Positions 37,167 through 46,514 of a stretch of 62,820 bases of DNA are shown in pieces. Source of the DNA: Sphingomonas sp. CFBP 8760 (lineage in GTDB: Bacteria > Pseudomonadota > Alphaproteobacteria > Sphingomonadales > Sphingomonadaceae); assembly GCF_014841615.1 (NCBI RefSeq), contig NZ_JACYUG010000010.1:66613-129432 (forward strand), in the 5' to 3' direction. A program made the translations under genes and the position numbers. Position 1 is the first letter of the stretch; each line of letters begins with the position of its first letter. A model generated the notes under the pieces. That model was not told the DNA's origin. It worked only from the letters and a program-made list of their open reading frames with translations, and did not search any database.

Positions 37167-39257
37167 TCAGGCGCGGCGGGCGGTGAGCCACTGGTCGGGC
37201 TTCAGCGGGCGGCCGACCAGCCGGATTTCGCCGATATTCCCGAAGAAGCCGTCGACACGGGCGCCGTTCCACCATGACGCGCCGATGATCCAGGGATTGT
37301 TGACGCTCTGCGAGCGCATGCCGACCTCGCCCGTCACGTTGCGCAGCACGGGCGCACCCTCGACGTACAGGATCGTCTCCCGCGTCGCGGGGTCGCAGAC
37401 GATCGCGACGTGATACCAGGTGTCGGCCATGATCTCGCCCGACCAGTTGGCCTGCGGCAGCGCGGCGTTGCTGGCCGGCACCACTTCCCACTGGATTTCA
37501 CGCAGCGACGAGATCGCGAACAGCACCGACGACGCCTCGCGGTCACCGCCGCGGAAGCCGGGCAGGTTGCCGCGATTGCCGACCCGGCCCAGGATGTTGC
37601 CCCAGCGGTGGTTCTCCCGCGTCCAGCCGGCATCCACCTTGATGAACGCCTCCACCGTATAGCCGTCCCAGAAGCTGCGGTTGTTGACCGCGGCGTTCAT
37701 CGCGGTCGAGAACGAACTGTTGCGACCGGTGACCTTGTCGGTGTTCAGGAAACGGACGCTGGCCGGGCACGACGACAGGTGATGACGGTCGTCGGACCAT
37801 TGCACGTCGCCGGCCTGTGCCGGCCCCGCCAGTGGCACCCGCGTCATCGGGAAGGCGCCGGTGGCATCGGGCAGTGCCTCGCCCACCGCGACGATCGCAC
37901 CCGCCTTGCCCGCCATCGGCCGCCAATGGGCGTAGGTGTCGGCGGCGACGGGATAGTCGGTGGCATCGCGCGGCGGCACCGCCACCGGCACGGCCGGCTC
38001 GACATAACCGGCCAGCAGCTTTTCCTTCACGACCGGCAGGATCGGCGCGCCGGTGGTCGACCAGACCGGGCGGAAGCGCAGGAAGCCCGCGAACCGTTTC
38101 TTGAAGTTGATGTCGATGCTGAACTGTTCGTTCGGCTCGGTCAGCAGCGCACGATCGAACTGGTTGAGCGTCGCCTTGGGCTTCTGCACCACCCAGGGCG
38201 AGAACGACATGACGTCGATCCGATTGGCCGACAGGTCGAATTCGTACAGCCGCATCAGCGCGTTGCCGCCCTGATAATCCATCTGGTAATCGACCACCAT
38301 CTCCTCGACCGGATTGCCGAAGTCGTTGATCTTGGTCAGCCGTGCGGCACCGTGGTGGTGGCCGTTCAGCGTCATGAAGATCTGGTCGTTGTCCCGGATC
38401 AGCCGATCCCACAGCATCTTGCCATAATCGGTTTCGAGCGGGCTGATGCCATCCTTGTCGATGTTGAGCAGCTGGTGGTTGGACAGGATCACCGGCAGTG
38501 TCGGATTGCGCCGGATCACGTCGCGCGCCCAACCGATCGCGGCATCGGAGATGCGCCACGACAGCGACAACACCATGAAACGGATGCCATGTGCCTCGAA
38601 CACGTGATATTCGTGGAAGCCGGAGCCGTCGCGTTCCCGGAAGGTCGCCTGCGTCGCCGCCCGGCTGGTCGGAAACCACTGGAGATAGGGTTCATTGGGG
38701 CCCCAGCGTTGCGCATCGGTACCCGTTCCCTGATCCCAGGGACCGCGATATTCGAAGGCGGCGACGACGTCGTGATTGCCTGCCAGCACCGAATAGGGAA
38801 TGCGGGCCGCCTCCAGCCGCTTCATCGCGGCATCGGCGACCTGCCACTGGCTGGGCCTGCCGACCTGGTCGACCACGTCGCCCAGATGGATGACGAACGG
38901 GATATTGTACGCCGCCGCATTGTCGGCGATCCACTTCGTCTGCGCGGCGAACGGCTCGCTGCCGTATTTGCGGGAGAACTGGCTGCTCTCCTCCGGCGTG
39001 GCGTAGCGCGAATAGAATTGCGTGTCGGGCAGCACGGCCACCGTGAAACTGGTGGTGGCGTCCGGGATCTTCGCATCCGCCAGTAGCGACGCGTCGTCGG
39101 CGGCGGCCGTCGCGGTGGCGTTCGCGTCACCATCCCCGTCGCAGCCGGACAGCAGCCCGGCACCCAGCGGCAGGATCGACAGTCCGGCAACATTGCGCAG
39201 CACGGCGCGTCGATCGGCGACGTGGCGCATCGCGCCGCCGCCCTGTTCGTCGTTCAT
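37167..39257 (-). CDS. Exported metallophosphoesterase with C-terminal LamG-like domain
   Basis: A 696-residue lipoprotein. The N-terminus has ADRRAVLRN and a hydrophobic stretch ending LLSGC (Cys39), which looks like a Tat-type signal with a lipobox. The calcineurin-like phosphoesterase (about 70-330) shows VLPDTQFY, HLGDVVDQ, AGNHDV, LSNHQLL and NGHHHG. A middle region precedes a concanavalin/LamG-like domain (about 530-690) with VEAFIKVDAGW and WYHVAIVCDPATRETILYVEG. It probably cleaves a phosphoester or nucleotide outside the inner membrane while binding a glycan or surface. Start ATG 39257 is preceded by GGGGAAAA; ATG at residue 10 is possible. Confidence 0.85.
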   Translation of the reverse strand: MNDEQGGGAMRHVADRRAVLRNVAGLSILPLGAGLLSGCDGDGDANATATAAADDASLLADAKIPDATTSFTVAVLPDTQFYSRYATPEESSQFSRKYGSEPFAAQTKWIADNAAAYNIPFVIHLGDVVDQVGRPSQWQVADAAMKRLEAARIPYSVLAGNHDVVAAFEYRGPWDQGTGTDAQRWGPNEPYLQWFPTSRAATQATFRERDGSGFHEYHVFEAHGIRFMVLSLSWRISDAAIGWARDVIRRNPTLPVILSNHQLLNIDKDGISPLETDYGKMLWDRLIRDNDQIFMTLNGHHHGAARLTKINDFGNPVEEMVVDYQMDYQGGNALMRLYEFDLSANRIDVMSFSPWVVQKPKATLNQFDRALLTEPNEQFSIDINFKKRFAGFLRFRPVWSTTGAPILPVVKEKLLAGYVEPAVPVAVPPRDATDYPVAADTYAHWRPMAGKAGAIVAVGEALPDATGAFPMTRVPLAGPAQAGDVQWSDDRHHLSSCPASVRFLNTDKVTGRNSSFSTAMNAAVNNRSFWDGYTVEAFIKVDAGWTRENHRWGNILGRVGNRGNLPGFRGGDREASSVLFAISSLREIQWEVVPASNAALPQANWSGEIMADTWYHVAIVCDPATRETILYVEGAPVLRNVTGEVGMRSQSVNNPWIIGASWWNGARVDGFFGNIGEIRLVGRPLKPDQWLTARRA

Positions 39258-39443
39258 GATGTATTTTCCCCACGGATCGGCGTTTCGCCGTTGCCCGTGC
39301 AGCTACCCGTGACAGATTGCAGCCACGCGTCGATTACATGTCAGTTTCACGACGCCGTGCCGTGCCGCGATGGCGCCCGTGCAACCGGCGATTGCCTCGG
39401 GCGCGCAGGCGGACGACAAGGAGACAATTGACAGGAGTATCCG

Positions 39444-41270
39444 ATGCGTTCGTTTGCCTTTGCCCTGCTGCCGATCATGGCGCTGTTGCCTGCCGCTACC
39501 CCCGTTCCGATCCAGGTGACGAAACCCGCAACCGGTTCGACGGCGGCCGCACAGGATGCCGCGCTGATCCGCTTCCTTGATGCCGCCTATGACGAGCAGC
39601 TGGCGCTCAGCCCGGAAGGGCAGACCCAACTCGGGCTCAAGACTGATTACGGCCGGCTCGACGACTATACCGATGCCGCCGCGGTGCGTGCGCAGGCGCT
39701 GGCCGAACGCCAGCTGGCGGCGATGCGTGCGCGGTTCAAACCCGATCAATTGGGCGAGGGCGGGCGGGTCAGCTATCGCCTGTTCGAATATGAGGTCGAT
39801 CGGGGCCGCCGTTCGCTGCCGTTCCGCAATCTGCGCTTCCCGGTATCGACCAATGGCAGCCCGGCGGGAGAAATCCCTGTGCTGCTCATCAACAACCACA
39901 AGGTCGATACGGTCGCCGATGCCGAGGCGTATATCGCCCGCCTGCGCGAGACCGAGCGGGTGATGCGCGAGGTATCGGCGACGATGCGGGCACAGGCGGC
40001 GGCGGGGATCATCCCCAACAAGGTCAATTTCGCGCCTGCACGGGCCGATGCGCAGGCGATCGTCACCGGCGCGCCGTTCGACACGGGGGCGGATTCGACC
40101 TTGATGGCGGATTTCCGCAAGAAGGTGGCGGCGCTGAATGCCCCCGCCGCCACCAAGACGCGCCTGCTGGGCGAGGCGCAGGCGGCGCTCACCGGGCCGT
40201 TCCGGCGCGGCTACGCGCTGCTGTTCGCGGCGCTGGACGAGATCGAGCCGAAGGCGACGGGTAATTTCGGCGCATGGCATCTGCCCGGCGGCGACGCCTA
40301 TTATGCCGATCGTCTGCGCAATTCGACGACGACCGAACTGACCGCGGATCAGATCCACCAGCTCGGCCTGCGCCAGGTCGCGGCGATCCGGCAGGAGATG
40401 GAGGGGATCAAGCGCGAGGTTGGCTTCACCGGCACGCTGGAGGAATTCTTCACCCAGATCCGAACCGATCCGCAGTTCAAATATGCCAACACTGCCGCCG
40501 GGCGCGATGAATATCTGCGCGATGCCCGCGGTGTGATCGCGGCATCGATGGCGGCGGCCCCCCGCTATTTCCGGGTGCTGCCCAAGGCGGCGCTGGAGGT
40601 GCGCGCGGTGGAGAAATGGCGGGAAGGCACCGCCTCCACCGCATTCTACAATCCGCCGTCGGCGGATGGATCGCGACCCGGCATCTATTACGTCAATCTG
40701 GTCGACATGAACCAGACGCAGAAGGTGCAGGTCGCTGGCATCGCCGCGCATGAAGGCGCGCCCGGCCATCATTTCCAGATCGCCCGTCAGCAGGAACTGG
40801 CGGCGCTGCCTAAGTTCCGCAAATTCGGTGGCTATGGTGCCTATGTCGAGGGGTGGGGCCTCTATTCGGAGCGGCTTGCGAACGAGATGGGGGTGTACAA
40901 GACCCCGTACGACCGGTTCGGCATGTTATCTTTGCAGGTATGGCGCGCGATCCGGCTGGTGCTGGATACCGGCATCCATTCCAAGCGGTGGACGCGTGAA
41001 CAGGCGATCGCCTATTTCCGGGCGAACAGCTCCGTCTCCGACAAGGATATCGCGCGTGAGGTGGACCGGTATTTCAATTGGCCGGGGCAGGCGACCAGCT
41101 ACATGGTCGGCCAGTTGAAGATCGCCGAACTGCGCGCCCGCGCCGAACGCGAACTGGGGCCCCGCTTCGATATCCGCGACTTCCACGAAGCGGTCTTGGG
41201 GCAGGGTGCGCTGCCGCTCGACGTGCTGGAGGAGCAGATCACGGGCTATATCGCGGCGAAGAAGGGATAG
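39444..41270 (+). CDS. DUF885 family metallopeptidase-like protein
   Basis: A 608-residue secreted protein of the DUF885 family, thought to be zinc carboxypeptidases related to gluzincins. A signal peptide (1-20) is followed by the helical body. The zinc motif HEGAPGHH begins at His436, and the third-ligand-type segment EGWGLYSE follows about 35 residues later. The substrate is unknown. Start ATG 39444 has AGGAG upstream. It is convergent with the HAD phosphatase, 4 nt between stops. Confidence 0.88.
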   Translation: MRSFAFALLPIMALLPAATPVPIQVTKPATGSTAAAQDAALIRFLDAAYDEQLALSPEGQTQLGLKTDYGRLDDYTDAAAVRAQALAERQLAAMRARFKPDQLGEGGRVSYRLFEYEVDRGRRSLPFRNLRFPVSTNGSPAGEIPVLLINNHKVDTVADAEAYIARLRETERVMREVSATMRAQAAAGIIPNKVNFAPARADAQAIVTGAPFDTGADSTLMADFRKKVAALNAPAATKTRLLGEAQAALTGPFRRGYALLFAALDEIEPKATGNFGAWHLPGGDAYYADRLRNSTTTELTADQIHQLGLRQVAAIRQEMEGIKREVGFTGTLEEFFTQIRTDPQFKYANTAAGRDEYLRDARGVIAASMAAAPRYFRVLPKAALEVRAVEKWREGTASTAFYNPPSADGSRPGIYYVNLVDMNQTQKVQVAGIAAHEGAPGHHFQIARQQELAALPKFRKFGGYGAYVEGWGLYSERLANEMGVYKTPYDRFGMLSLQVWRAIRLVLDTGIHSKRWTREQAIAYFRANSSVSDKDIAREVDRYFNWPGQATSYMVGQLKIAELRARAERELGPRFDIRDFHEAVLGQGALPLDVLEEQITGYIAAKKG

Positions 41271-41274
41271 CGGT

Positions 41275-41940
41275 TCAGCCCGCCAGCGGTGAACGGTCGT
41301 AGTCGCGCAGCAGCGCGGCGACGTCGTCATACATCGCGACCGCGCCGGCTTGGGTCAGCGCATCGTCGGCGAACCCGCCGGAACGGACGGCGACCGCGGT
41401 GATCCCGCATTTCGCCGCCGCTTCCAAATCATACGGGGTGTCGCCGACCACGATCACCTCGTGCGGCGGCGGCGATCCGATCTTCCTCAGCGCGGTGGCG
41501 AAGATATCGGGCGCGGGCTTGGTGTTCTCGACATCGTCGGCGCTGGTGGTTTCGGCCACCAGTTCGCGGGCGCCCAAAAGGTCCAGATAATGGTCGAGTT
41601 CCTGCTCCGATGCGGAGGAGGCGAGAACCACCCGCAGGCCCGCGGCATGGACCCGGCGCAGCAGGTCGTGTGCGCCGGGGAAAGGCTTCACCTCGTTCAG
41701 GAAACGCGCCTTGAACACCTTGCCGTGCGCCTCGCCGAGCGCCGACTGCGCCTCCTCGTCCAGATCGGGCAGCAGCGTCGGGACGAGCATATCGGTGCCC
41801 TTGCCGATCTGGTCGTGGATCGTCTGGCGATCGAACCGTGCGTCGATGCCAGCAAAGGCTTCTTCCCATGCGATGACGTGATGATCGTTGCTGTCGACGA
41901 GCGTGCCGTCGATGTCGAACAGGACAGCCGTGATGGCCAT
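41275..41940 (-). CDS. HAD-superfamily hydrolase, beta-phosphoglucomutase-like
   Basis: A 221-residue HAD phosphatase with motif I LFDIDGTLVDSN (nucleophile Asp9), a helical cap (about 16-85), motif II VVLASSAS, motif III Lys in NTKPAPD and motif IV VVGDTPYDLEAA. The cap type fits phosphoglycolate phosphatase or beta-phosphoglucomutase-like enzymes; substrate not determinable. It is cytosolic and apparently monocistronic. Confidence 0.9.
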   Translation of the reverse strand: MAITAVLFDIDGTLVDSNDHHVIAWEEAFAGIDARFDRQTIHDQIGKGTDMLVPTLLPDLDEEAQSALGEAHGKVFKARFLNEVKPFPGAHDLLRRVHAAGLRVVLASSASEQELDHYLDLLGARELVAETTSADDVENTKPAPDIFATALRKIGSPPPHEVIVVGDTPYDLEAAAKCGITAVAVRSGGFADDALTQAGAVAMYDDVAALLRDYDRSPLAG

Positions 41941-42081
41941 ATGGATGCCTTTCGAGCAAACGGGCGATGTGATCCGCCGCCCCTGTCATGGGAGCGCATG
42001 GCCGGATGCCGTGGTTCCCGTCGGCCTTCCATGACGGGAAAATAGCGGGTGGCGGCGGGACAGCGACGCTTGGCCGACGGC

Positions 42082-42131
42082 TATCTTTTCTATCAATTCC
42101 TATCGCAATGATGGGGTATGCTGATGGTATG
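42082..42131 (+). promoter_or_regulatory. AT-rich leader with phased TATC and GGTATG repeats
   Basis: TATC occurs at 42082, 42091 and 42101, about one helical turn apart, and GGTATG at 42115 and 42126, the last overlapping the serine acetyltransferase start. The patch is clearly more AT-rich than its surroundings. It may be a promoter with a multi-site operator, but no known regulator consensus fits well. Confidence 0.35.
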
Positions 42132-43118
42132 TCAGCCAGCGCCCCCGCCATCGACCGTCTTGCCAGCCCCCATAACGACGGCGGAACTGGCGCGAACATC
42201 GGTGAGGCGCTGGCCTCGCTGAAGGCTGCGCGCCTCGACTGGCGGCAGCGGCGCGCGGTGACCGCTGATTCTCCCCGCTTTCCGTCCCGGCACGGGCTGG
42301 AGCGGATCGTCGAGATGTTGGCGGCGGCACTGTATCCGCGCCGACTCGGCCAGTTTCGCGGCGAGGCGGCGGACGAGGATGCGTTCGTCGTTGCCAAGCT
42401 GATCGCCGCGACCGGCGAACTGGAGCGCGAGATCGCCGCCGAACTGGGATATTGGCAGGAAGAGGCACGCGGCGGCACGTTCGATCCCGATCAGCCGGGC
42501 CTGATCGTGCGGTTGTTCTCCGCCGCGCTGGGGGCGGTGCGTCGGCTGGTCGACAGCGATGTCGAGGCGGCGTTCCTCGGTGATCCCGCCGCCCGCAGCG
42601 TCGATGAAATCCTGATCTGCTATCCCGGCGCCACCGCCAGCCTGTATCACCGCATCGCCCACCAGCTGCACGAACTGGGTGCGCCGATCACCGCGCGGAT
42701 CATCTCCGAGATCGCCAACGAGCGCACGGGGATCGATATCCATCCGGGCGCGACGATCGGCGAGGGTTTCTTCATCGATCACGGCACCGGCGTGGTGATC
42801 GGCGAAACCGCGATCATCGGCGCGCGGGTGCGGCTGTACCAGCACGTCACGCTGGGCGCGCGCACGCCGATCGGCGATCGTCAGCCGGGGCCGATGGAGC
42901 GCCATGCCCGGCATCCGATCATCGAGGACGATGTCGTCATCTATGCCGGCGCGACGATCCTGGGGCGGGTGACGATCGGGCGCGGCACGACGATCGGTGG
43001 CAATGTGTGGCTGCTGGACGACGTGCCCGCCGGCAGCATCGTCGTTCAGCCCGCCGCGCGGGTCGCCGCGTCGGCCGACGCCGCGGCGGTGCGCGACGCG
43101 CTGTCGGGCGGGGGCTGA
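42129..43118 (+). CDS. Serine O-acetyltransferase (EpsC/CysE type)
   Basis: A 329-residue serine acetyltransferase making O-acetylserine for cysteine synthesis. The N-terminal helical domain (about 1-180) is longer than in E. coli CysE and fits the EpsC-like group. The left-handed beta-helix includes GIDIHPGATIGEGFFIDHGTG, VVIGETAIIGARVRLYQHVTLG and YAGATILGRVTIGRGTTIGGN, with the catalytic His in DHGTG. The C-terminus is short. Start ATG 42129 sits in an AT-rich repeat region. The next gene starts 3 nt after its stop. Confidence 0.9.
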   Translation: MSASAPAIDRLASPHNDGGTGANIGEALASLKAARLDWRQRRAVTADSPRFPSRHGLERIVEMLAAALYPRRLGQFRGEAADEDAFVVAKLIAATGELEREIAAELGYWQEEARGGTFDPDQPGLIVRLFSAALGAVRRLVDSDVEAAFLGDPAARSVDEILICYPGATASLYHRIAHQLHELGAPITARIISEIANERTGIDIHPGATIGEGFFIDHGTGVVIGETAIIGARVRLYQHVTLGARTPIGDRQPGPMERHARHPIIEDDVVIYAGATILGRVTIGRGTTIGGNVWLLDDVPAGSIVVQPAARVAASADAAAVRDALSGGG

Positions 43119-43121
43119 ACG

Positions 43122-43847
43122 GTGGGTGGCACCCCCCGCAAGCCGGTGATCGGCGTGCTGTGCTGCAACGAGGTGGCGGATCGGCCCGTGCAGGTCGTCG
43201 CCAGCCGCTTCGTCCTGCCCTTGCGCAGCATATCGGACGCCACCGTGCTGCTGGTGCCCGCGCTGATCGATGGCAACGATGCCGGGCAGCTGACCGCGAT
43301 CCTCGACGGATTGCTGCTGACCGGATCACGGTCGCATGTCGCACCCTCACGCTATGGCAGCGATGTCGTGGCCGCACCGCTCGACGAGCAGCGTGACGAG
43401 GTGGCACTGTCGCTGGCCGGGCGGATGATCGAGGCGGGCAAGCCGGTGTTCGGCATCTGCCGGGGGATGCAGGAGATCAACGTGCTGTTCGGCGGTACGC
43501 TGGCCGCGGATCGCGACGGTGCGCATCTGCATGGCACGCCCGGCGACTATGCCTCGCTGTTCGATCACCGGCATGATGTCGAACTGGTCGACGGCGGTCG
43601 GCTGGCGGCCGGGATCGGCACCCGGCGGCTGTCGGTCAATTCCGTGCATTATCAGGGTGTCGACCGGTTGGGCGGTGGCCTGTCGGTGGAGGCGGTGGCG
43701 ACCGATGACGGGTTGATCGAGGCGTTTTCGGCACAACCCTGCGGCGCGGATGTGCTGGCGGTGCAGTGGCATCCGGAATGGAACGTCGAATCCTGCGCCG
43801 ACGGCCGCGCGTTCTTCACGATGATCGGCACGTCGTTGCGGCGTTAA
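43122..43847 (+). CDS. Class I glutamine amidotransferase, PuuD-like gamma-glutamyl hydrolase family (C26)
   Basis: A 241-residue C26-family hydrolase with the triad Cys113 (GICRGMQE), His217 and Glu219 (WHPEW), and the family segment SVNSVHYQGVDRL. Such enzymes hydrolyse gamma-glutamyl amides, as in putrescine degradation (PuuD), but no other polyamine gene is near. The N-terminus PVIGVLCCNEV has adjacent Cys residues. Start GTG 43122, 3 nt after the acetyltransferase; the two probably share a transcript. Confidence 0.88.
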   Translation: MGGTPRKPVIGVLCCNEVADRPVQVVASRFVLPLRSISDATVLLVPALIDGNDAGQLTAILDGLLLTGSRSHVAPSRYGSDVVAAPLDEQRDEVALSLAGRMIEAGKPVFGICRGMQEINVLFGGTLAADRDGAHLHGTPGDYASLFDHRHDVELVDGGRLAAGIGTRRLSVNSVHYQGVDRLGGGLSVEAVATDDGLIEAFSAQPCGADVLAVQWHPEWNVESCADGRAFFTMIGTSLRR

Positions 43848-43861
43848 ACTGGATTGATGAT

Positions 43862-43877
43862 CCAGATCACGATCTGG
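43862..43877. promoter_or_regulatory. Perfect 7-bp inverted repeat upstream of DUF4142 gene
   Basis: CCAGATC-AC-GATCTGG lies 15 nt after the amidotransferase stop and about 160 nt upstream of the DUF4142 start. Too short a loop for a good RNA hairpin, so a dimeric-regulator site is more likely than a terminator. No consensus is recognised; it could be chance. Confidence 0.3.
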
Positions 43878-44035
43878 CGGGCATCGTCGATAAATCGCTA
43901 TGCTCCGTGTTAATTCAGTGGCTTACCGGCGCTTTGGATGGACCAATCACCCCGCCGTGCGTTTCGATCGCGACATCGTGGATAGCGTGGAAACGCCGCA
44001 TCCGGATGGCCGATCACGATCGAAAGGATGATGAC

Positions 44036-44587
44036 ATGATCCGTTTACGCACCCTGCCGCTGGCGCTGCTGCTCGCCGGGGCGGCTGTGACCGCCTCTGC
44101 CCAGACGCCTCCGCCCCCGCCCCCGGCCGAAGCGAAGACGCAGGCCGCCGCCTATGTGATGGCCGCTGGCAAGAGCGACATGTACGAGATCGAATCCAGC
44201 CGGATCGCGCTCCAGAAGACGCAGAATGCTGGCATCCGCCGCTATGCCGACATGATGATCAAGCATCATCAGAAGACGACCGCCGATACGATGGCGGCGG
44301 CGCGTAAGGCCGGCATGAACCCGTCGCCGCCCGCCCCGGACGCCGGTATCACCGCCTCGCTGGGCGAATTGCAGGCGGCGTCGGGCGCCGATTTCGATCG
44401 CCTGTATCTGGGGCAGCAGCTGCCCGCGCATCAGGCCGCCCTCGACCTTCACCAGAGCTATGGTGCCGGCGGCGATCAACCGGCACTGAAGACGACCGCA
44501 AAGAAGGCGGTGCCGATCGTCAAGCAGCATCTGGCCGCCGCCCAGCGGATGCAGGGTGCGATGGGCGGTAGCGCCGGCGGGATGTAA
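44036..44587 (+). CDS. DUF4142 secreted protein
   Basis: A 183-residue exported protein: signal peptide to about residue 21 (VTASA), a Pro-rich spacer, and a ferritin-like helical DUF4142 domain with YVMAAGKSDMYEIESSRIAL, RRYADMMIKHHQKTTADTMAAARKAG and FDRLYLGQQLPAHQAALDLHQSY. His residues HHQ and the later AHQ...DLHQ match the family pattern. Members are often stress-inducible, function unknown. Start ATG 44036 follows AAAGGA. Confidence 0.9.
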   Translation: MIRLRTLPLALLLAGAAVTASAQTPPPPPPAEAKTQAAAYVMAAGKSDMYEIESSRIALQKTQNAGIRRYADMMIKHHQKTTADTMAAARKAGMNPSPPAPDAGITASLGELQAASGADFDRLYLGQQLPAHQAALDLHQSYGAGGDQPALKTTAKKAVPIVKQHLAAAQRMQGAMGGSAGGM

Positions 44588-44671
44588 CGACCGCCCGGAC
44601 CGGCGGCCGTTGGGTGCCGCTGGTCCGGCGATCAATGGCGGACCGGCGGTCATGCCGTTCGTGAGGTGTCG

Positions 44672-45646
44672 CTAGTCCGCCAGCATCGCTGCCAGCGGGG
44701 CGGTCATCGTTTCCCGTACACCGGCATCGTCATGAGTGACGATCCGTGCGGCGATGCCCATCCGGCTGGCAAGCGCTGCACCTTTCGCGGGACCCAGCAC
44801 CGTCAGGGCGGTTGCCCATGCATCCGCAAAAAGTGCTGATGAATGAATGACACTGGCGGCGATGACGCCGCTGGTGGCAGCGCGGCCGGTGCGGGGATCG
44901 ATCGTGTGGTCGCCGCGCCGGTAGTTGCCCGATGTCGCGACCGACAGGCCGTGAAGCGCGATCCGGAGCGGCGGGATATCGGCACCTGGGGGGGCTTCCA
45001 GATCCACCCACCACGGCTCGCCATCGGGACGAAGGCCATGCCCGGCGAGTTCGCCCCCGATCTCGACCAGCGTATGACGGATGCCACGTGTCTGAAGCAG
45101 GTCGGCGACCGCGTCGACCGCATGGCCCTTCGCGATCCCCGACAGGTCGAGTGACAGGCCACCGGGCTGGCGCAATCGCCGCGTGCCCGCCTCGAAGGCC
45201 AGCCGCCGCCAGCCCGATCGCGCCAATGCCGCCTCGATCTCCGCCGAGGTCGGCGGCGCGGCGACAGGTCGGGGGCCAAAACCCCACAGATCGACCACCG
45301 ATCCGATCGTCGGATCGAACGCGCCATCGGTAATTCCGGCGATCGCCAGCCCCTGTGCCATCACCGTCGCGAAATCGGGGGGCAACGCGCACCATTGGCC
45401 GGCGGCGGCGCGGTTGAACCGCGACAGCAGCGAGGCCGGCTCCCAATGGCTCATCTCCGCGACGATGCCATCCAGCCGCACGTCGATCGCCCCCCGCACG
45501 GTGGTGGCGTCGAAGCCGCGCGGTGCGGCGAGGCGGACATGCCACATCGTGCCCATCGTCTCCCCGTTCAGGTCGACGATCGCCGCCGCCGGATCACGGT
45601 CGGCAACGGCGGCGGGGTCGATCATCGCGGGCAAGGCGATCCGCAT
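44672..45646 (-). CDS. apbE: FAD:protein FMN transferase ApbE
   Basis: A 324-residue ApbE flavin transferase, which attaches FMN from FAD to a Ser/Thr in a [ST]GA[ST]-type motif of exported proteins. Visible family features: TMGTMWHVRL, SHWEPASLLSRFN, FDPTIGSVVDLWGFG, LDLSGIAKGHAVD, VEIGGELAGHG and SVATSGNYRR...TIDPRTGRA, then FADAWATALTVLG. No clear signal peptide is seen at ATG 45646; ATG at residue 8 is an alternative. It closes a four-gene cluster whose DUF2271 member carries a flavinylation motif, its likely substrate. Confidence 0.93.
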   Translation of the reverse strand: MRIALPAMIDPAAVADRDPAAAIVDLNGETMGTMWHVRLAAPRGFDATTVRGAIDVRLDGIVAEMSHWEPASLLSRFNRAAAGQWCALPPDFATVMAQGLAIAGITDGAFDPTIGSVVDLWGFGPRPVAAPPTSAEIEAALARSGWRRLAFEAGTRRLRQPGGLSLDLSGIAKGHAVDAVADLLQTRGIRHTLVEIGGELAGHGLRPDGEPWWVDLEAPPGADIPPLRIALHGLSVATSGNYRRGDHTIDPRTGRAATSGVIAASVIHSSALFADAWATALTVLGPAKGAALASRMGIAARIVTHDDAGVRETMTAPLAAMLAD

Positions 45647-45663
45647 GGCGGGACCGGGCGGTG

Positions 45664-46500
45664 TCAGGGGGTCAGCACCTCCAGCGTGGTGGTGTAGTTC
45701 ATCCGCCGCTCGGTCGCGCGTGGGGTGGTGGGCTTGGCATCCGTGGCGGTCGCGTTCAGCCAGTACATGCCGGCGGTCGGCCAGGTCACCGTCACCACGC
45801 CGTCCGGCCCGGCAACCAGTTCCCGCGCCCCTTCCGCATCGCGATACCGCTTGCCGCCGGGGACCACCGTCGCCTTCAGGCCGGCGGCAGGCTTGCCGTC
45901 GATCAGGAAACGGAATCTGGCCGGCTGCCCCGCGACCAGTTCGTCCGGATGGGTGATGGGCACGAATTCCAGCCCCTTGCCCGTGGTGGCGAACACCTTG
46001 GTGGTGGGCTCGCCGGCGGTCACGAAAATCTCGTTGCGGCCCGACATCTCGACCACCTTGACGTCGGTGGCGTTGGCCGGGATGTCCGCGACGGTCAGCG
46101 CTGCCGCGTCACCCGGCCGGGGCGGGCCACGCCGGCCGATCCGCTTCTCCACGCCGTCCGCCGTGAAGCTGCCCATGACCGCGTTCTGGACCAGACCGAT
46201 CTTCCACGTGCCCGGCTTGTCGAGCTTCACGTCGAAGGTGGAGCGGTAACGCCCGGTCGCGCCGTTCTGCAACTGGCCTTCGCTGCCGTCGGGCTGCCAG
46301 ACCTTCATTGGCTCGATCCGCAGCGGCTGGTGATCGAAGAAGAACAGGTCGTTCGATATCGCGGCATCGACGGTGACCCAGCTGTCCGTCCCCGAAAACA
46401 CGGTGCCGGACGGCAACAGCCAGCCGCGATGCGCGGAAACCAAGGCGGGAACGGAAACCAGCGCGGCGGCGGCGATCAGGCGACGGACGAACGGCGACAT
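45664..46500 (-). CDS. DUF4198 periplasmic protein
   Basis: A 278-residue exported protein: signal peptide ending ALVSA, so the mature chain would begin with His24 (HRGWLLPSG). The body has two Ig-like beta domains typical of DUF4198: SDLFFFDHQPLR-like segment, GTWKIGLVQNAVMGSF, then TKVFATTGKGLEFVPITHPDELVAGQPARFRFLIDGKPAAGLKAT-type (about 190-225) and WPTAGMYWLNATATD. DUF4198 proteins are often found with metal transport genes; the exposed N-terminal His would suit metal binding, but this is inference. Start ATG 46500. It is 15 nt after the DUF2271 stop. Confidence 0.88.
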   Translation of the reverse strand: MSPFVRRLIAAAALVSVPALVSAHRGWLLPSGTVFSGTDSWVTVDAAISNDLFFFDHQPLRIEPMKVWQPDGSEGQLQNGATGRYRSTFDVKLDKPGTWKIGLVQNAVMGSFTADGVEKRIGRRGPPRPGDAAALTVADIPANATDVKVVEMSGRNEIFVTAGEPTTKVFATTGKGLEFVPITHPDELVAGQPARFRFLIDGKPAAGLKATVVPGGKRYRDAEGARELVAGPDGVVTVTWPTAGMYWLNATATDAKPTTPRATERRMNYTTTLEVLTP

Positions 46501-46514
46501 GCGGATGATCCTTA

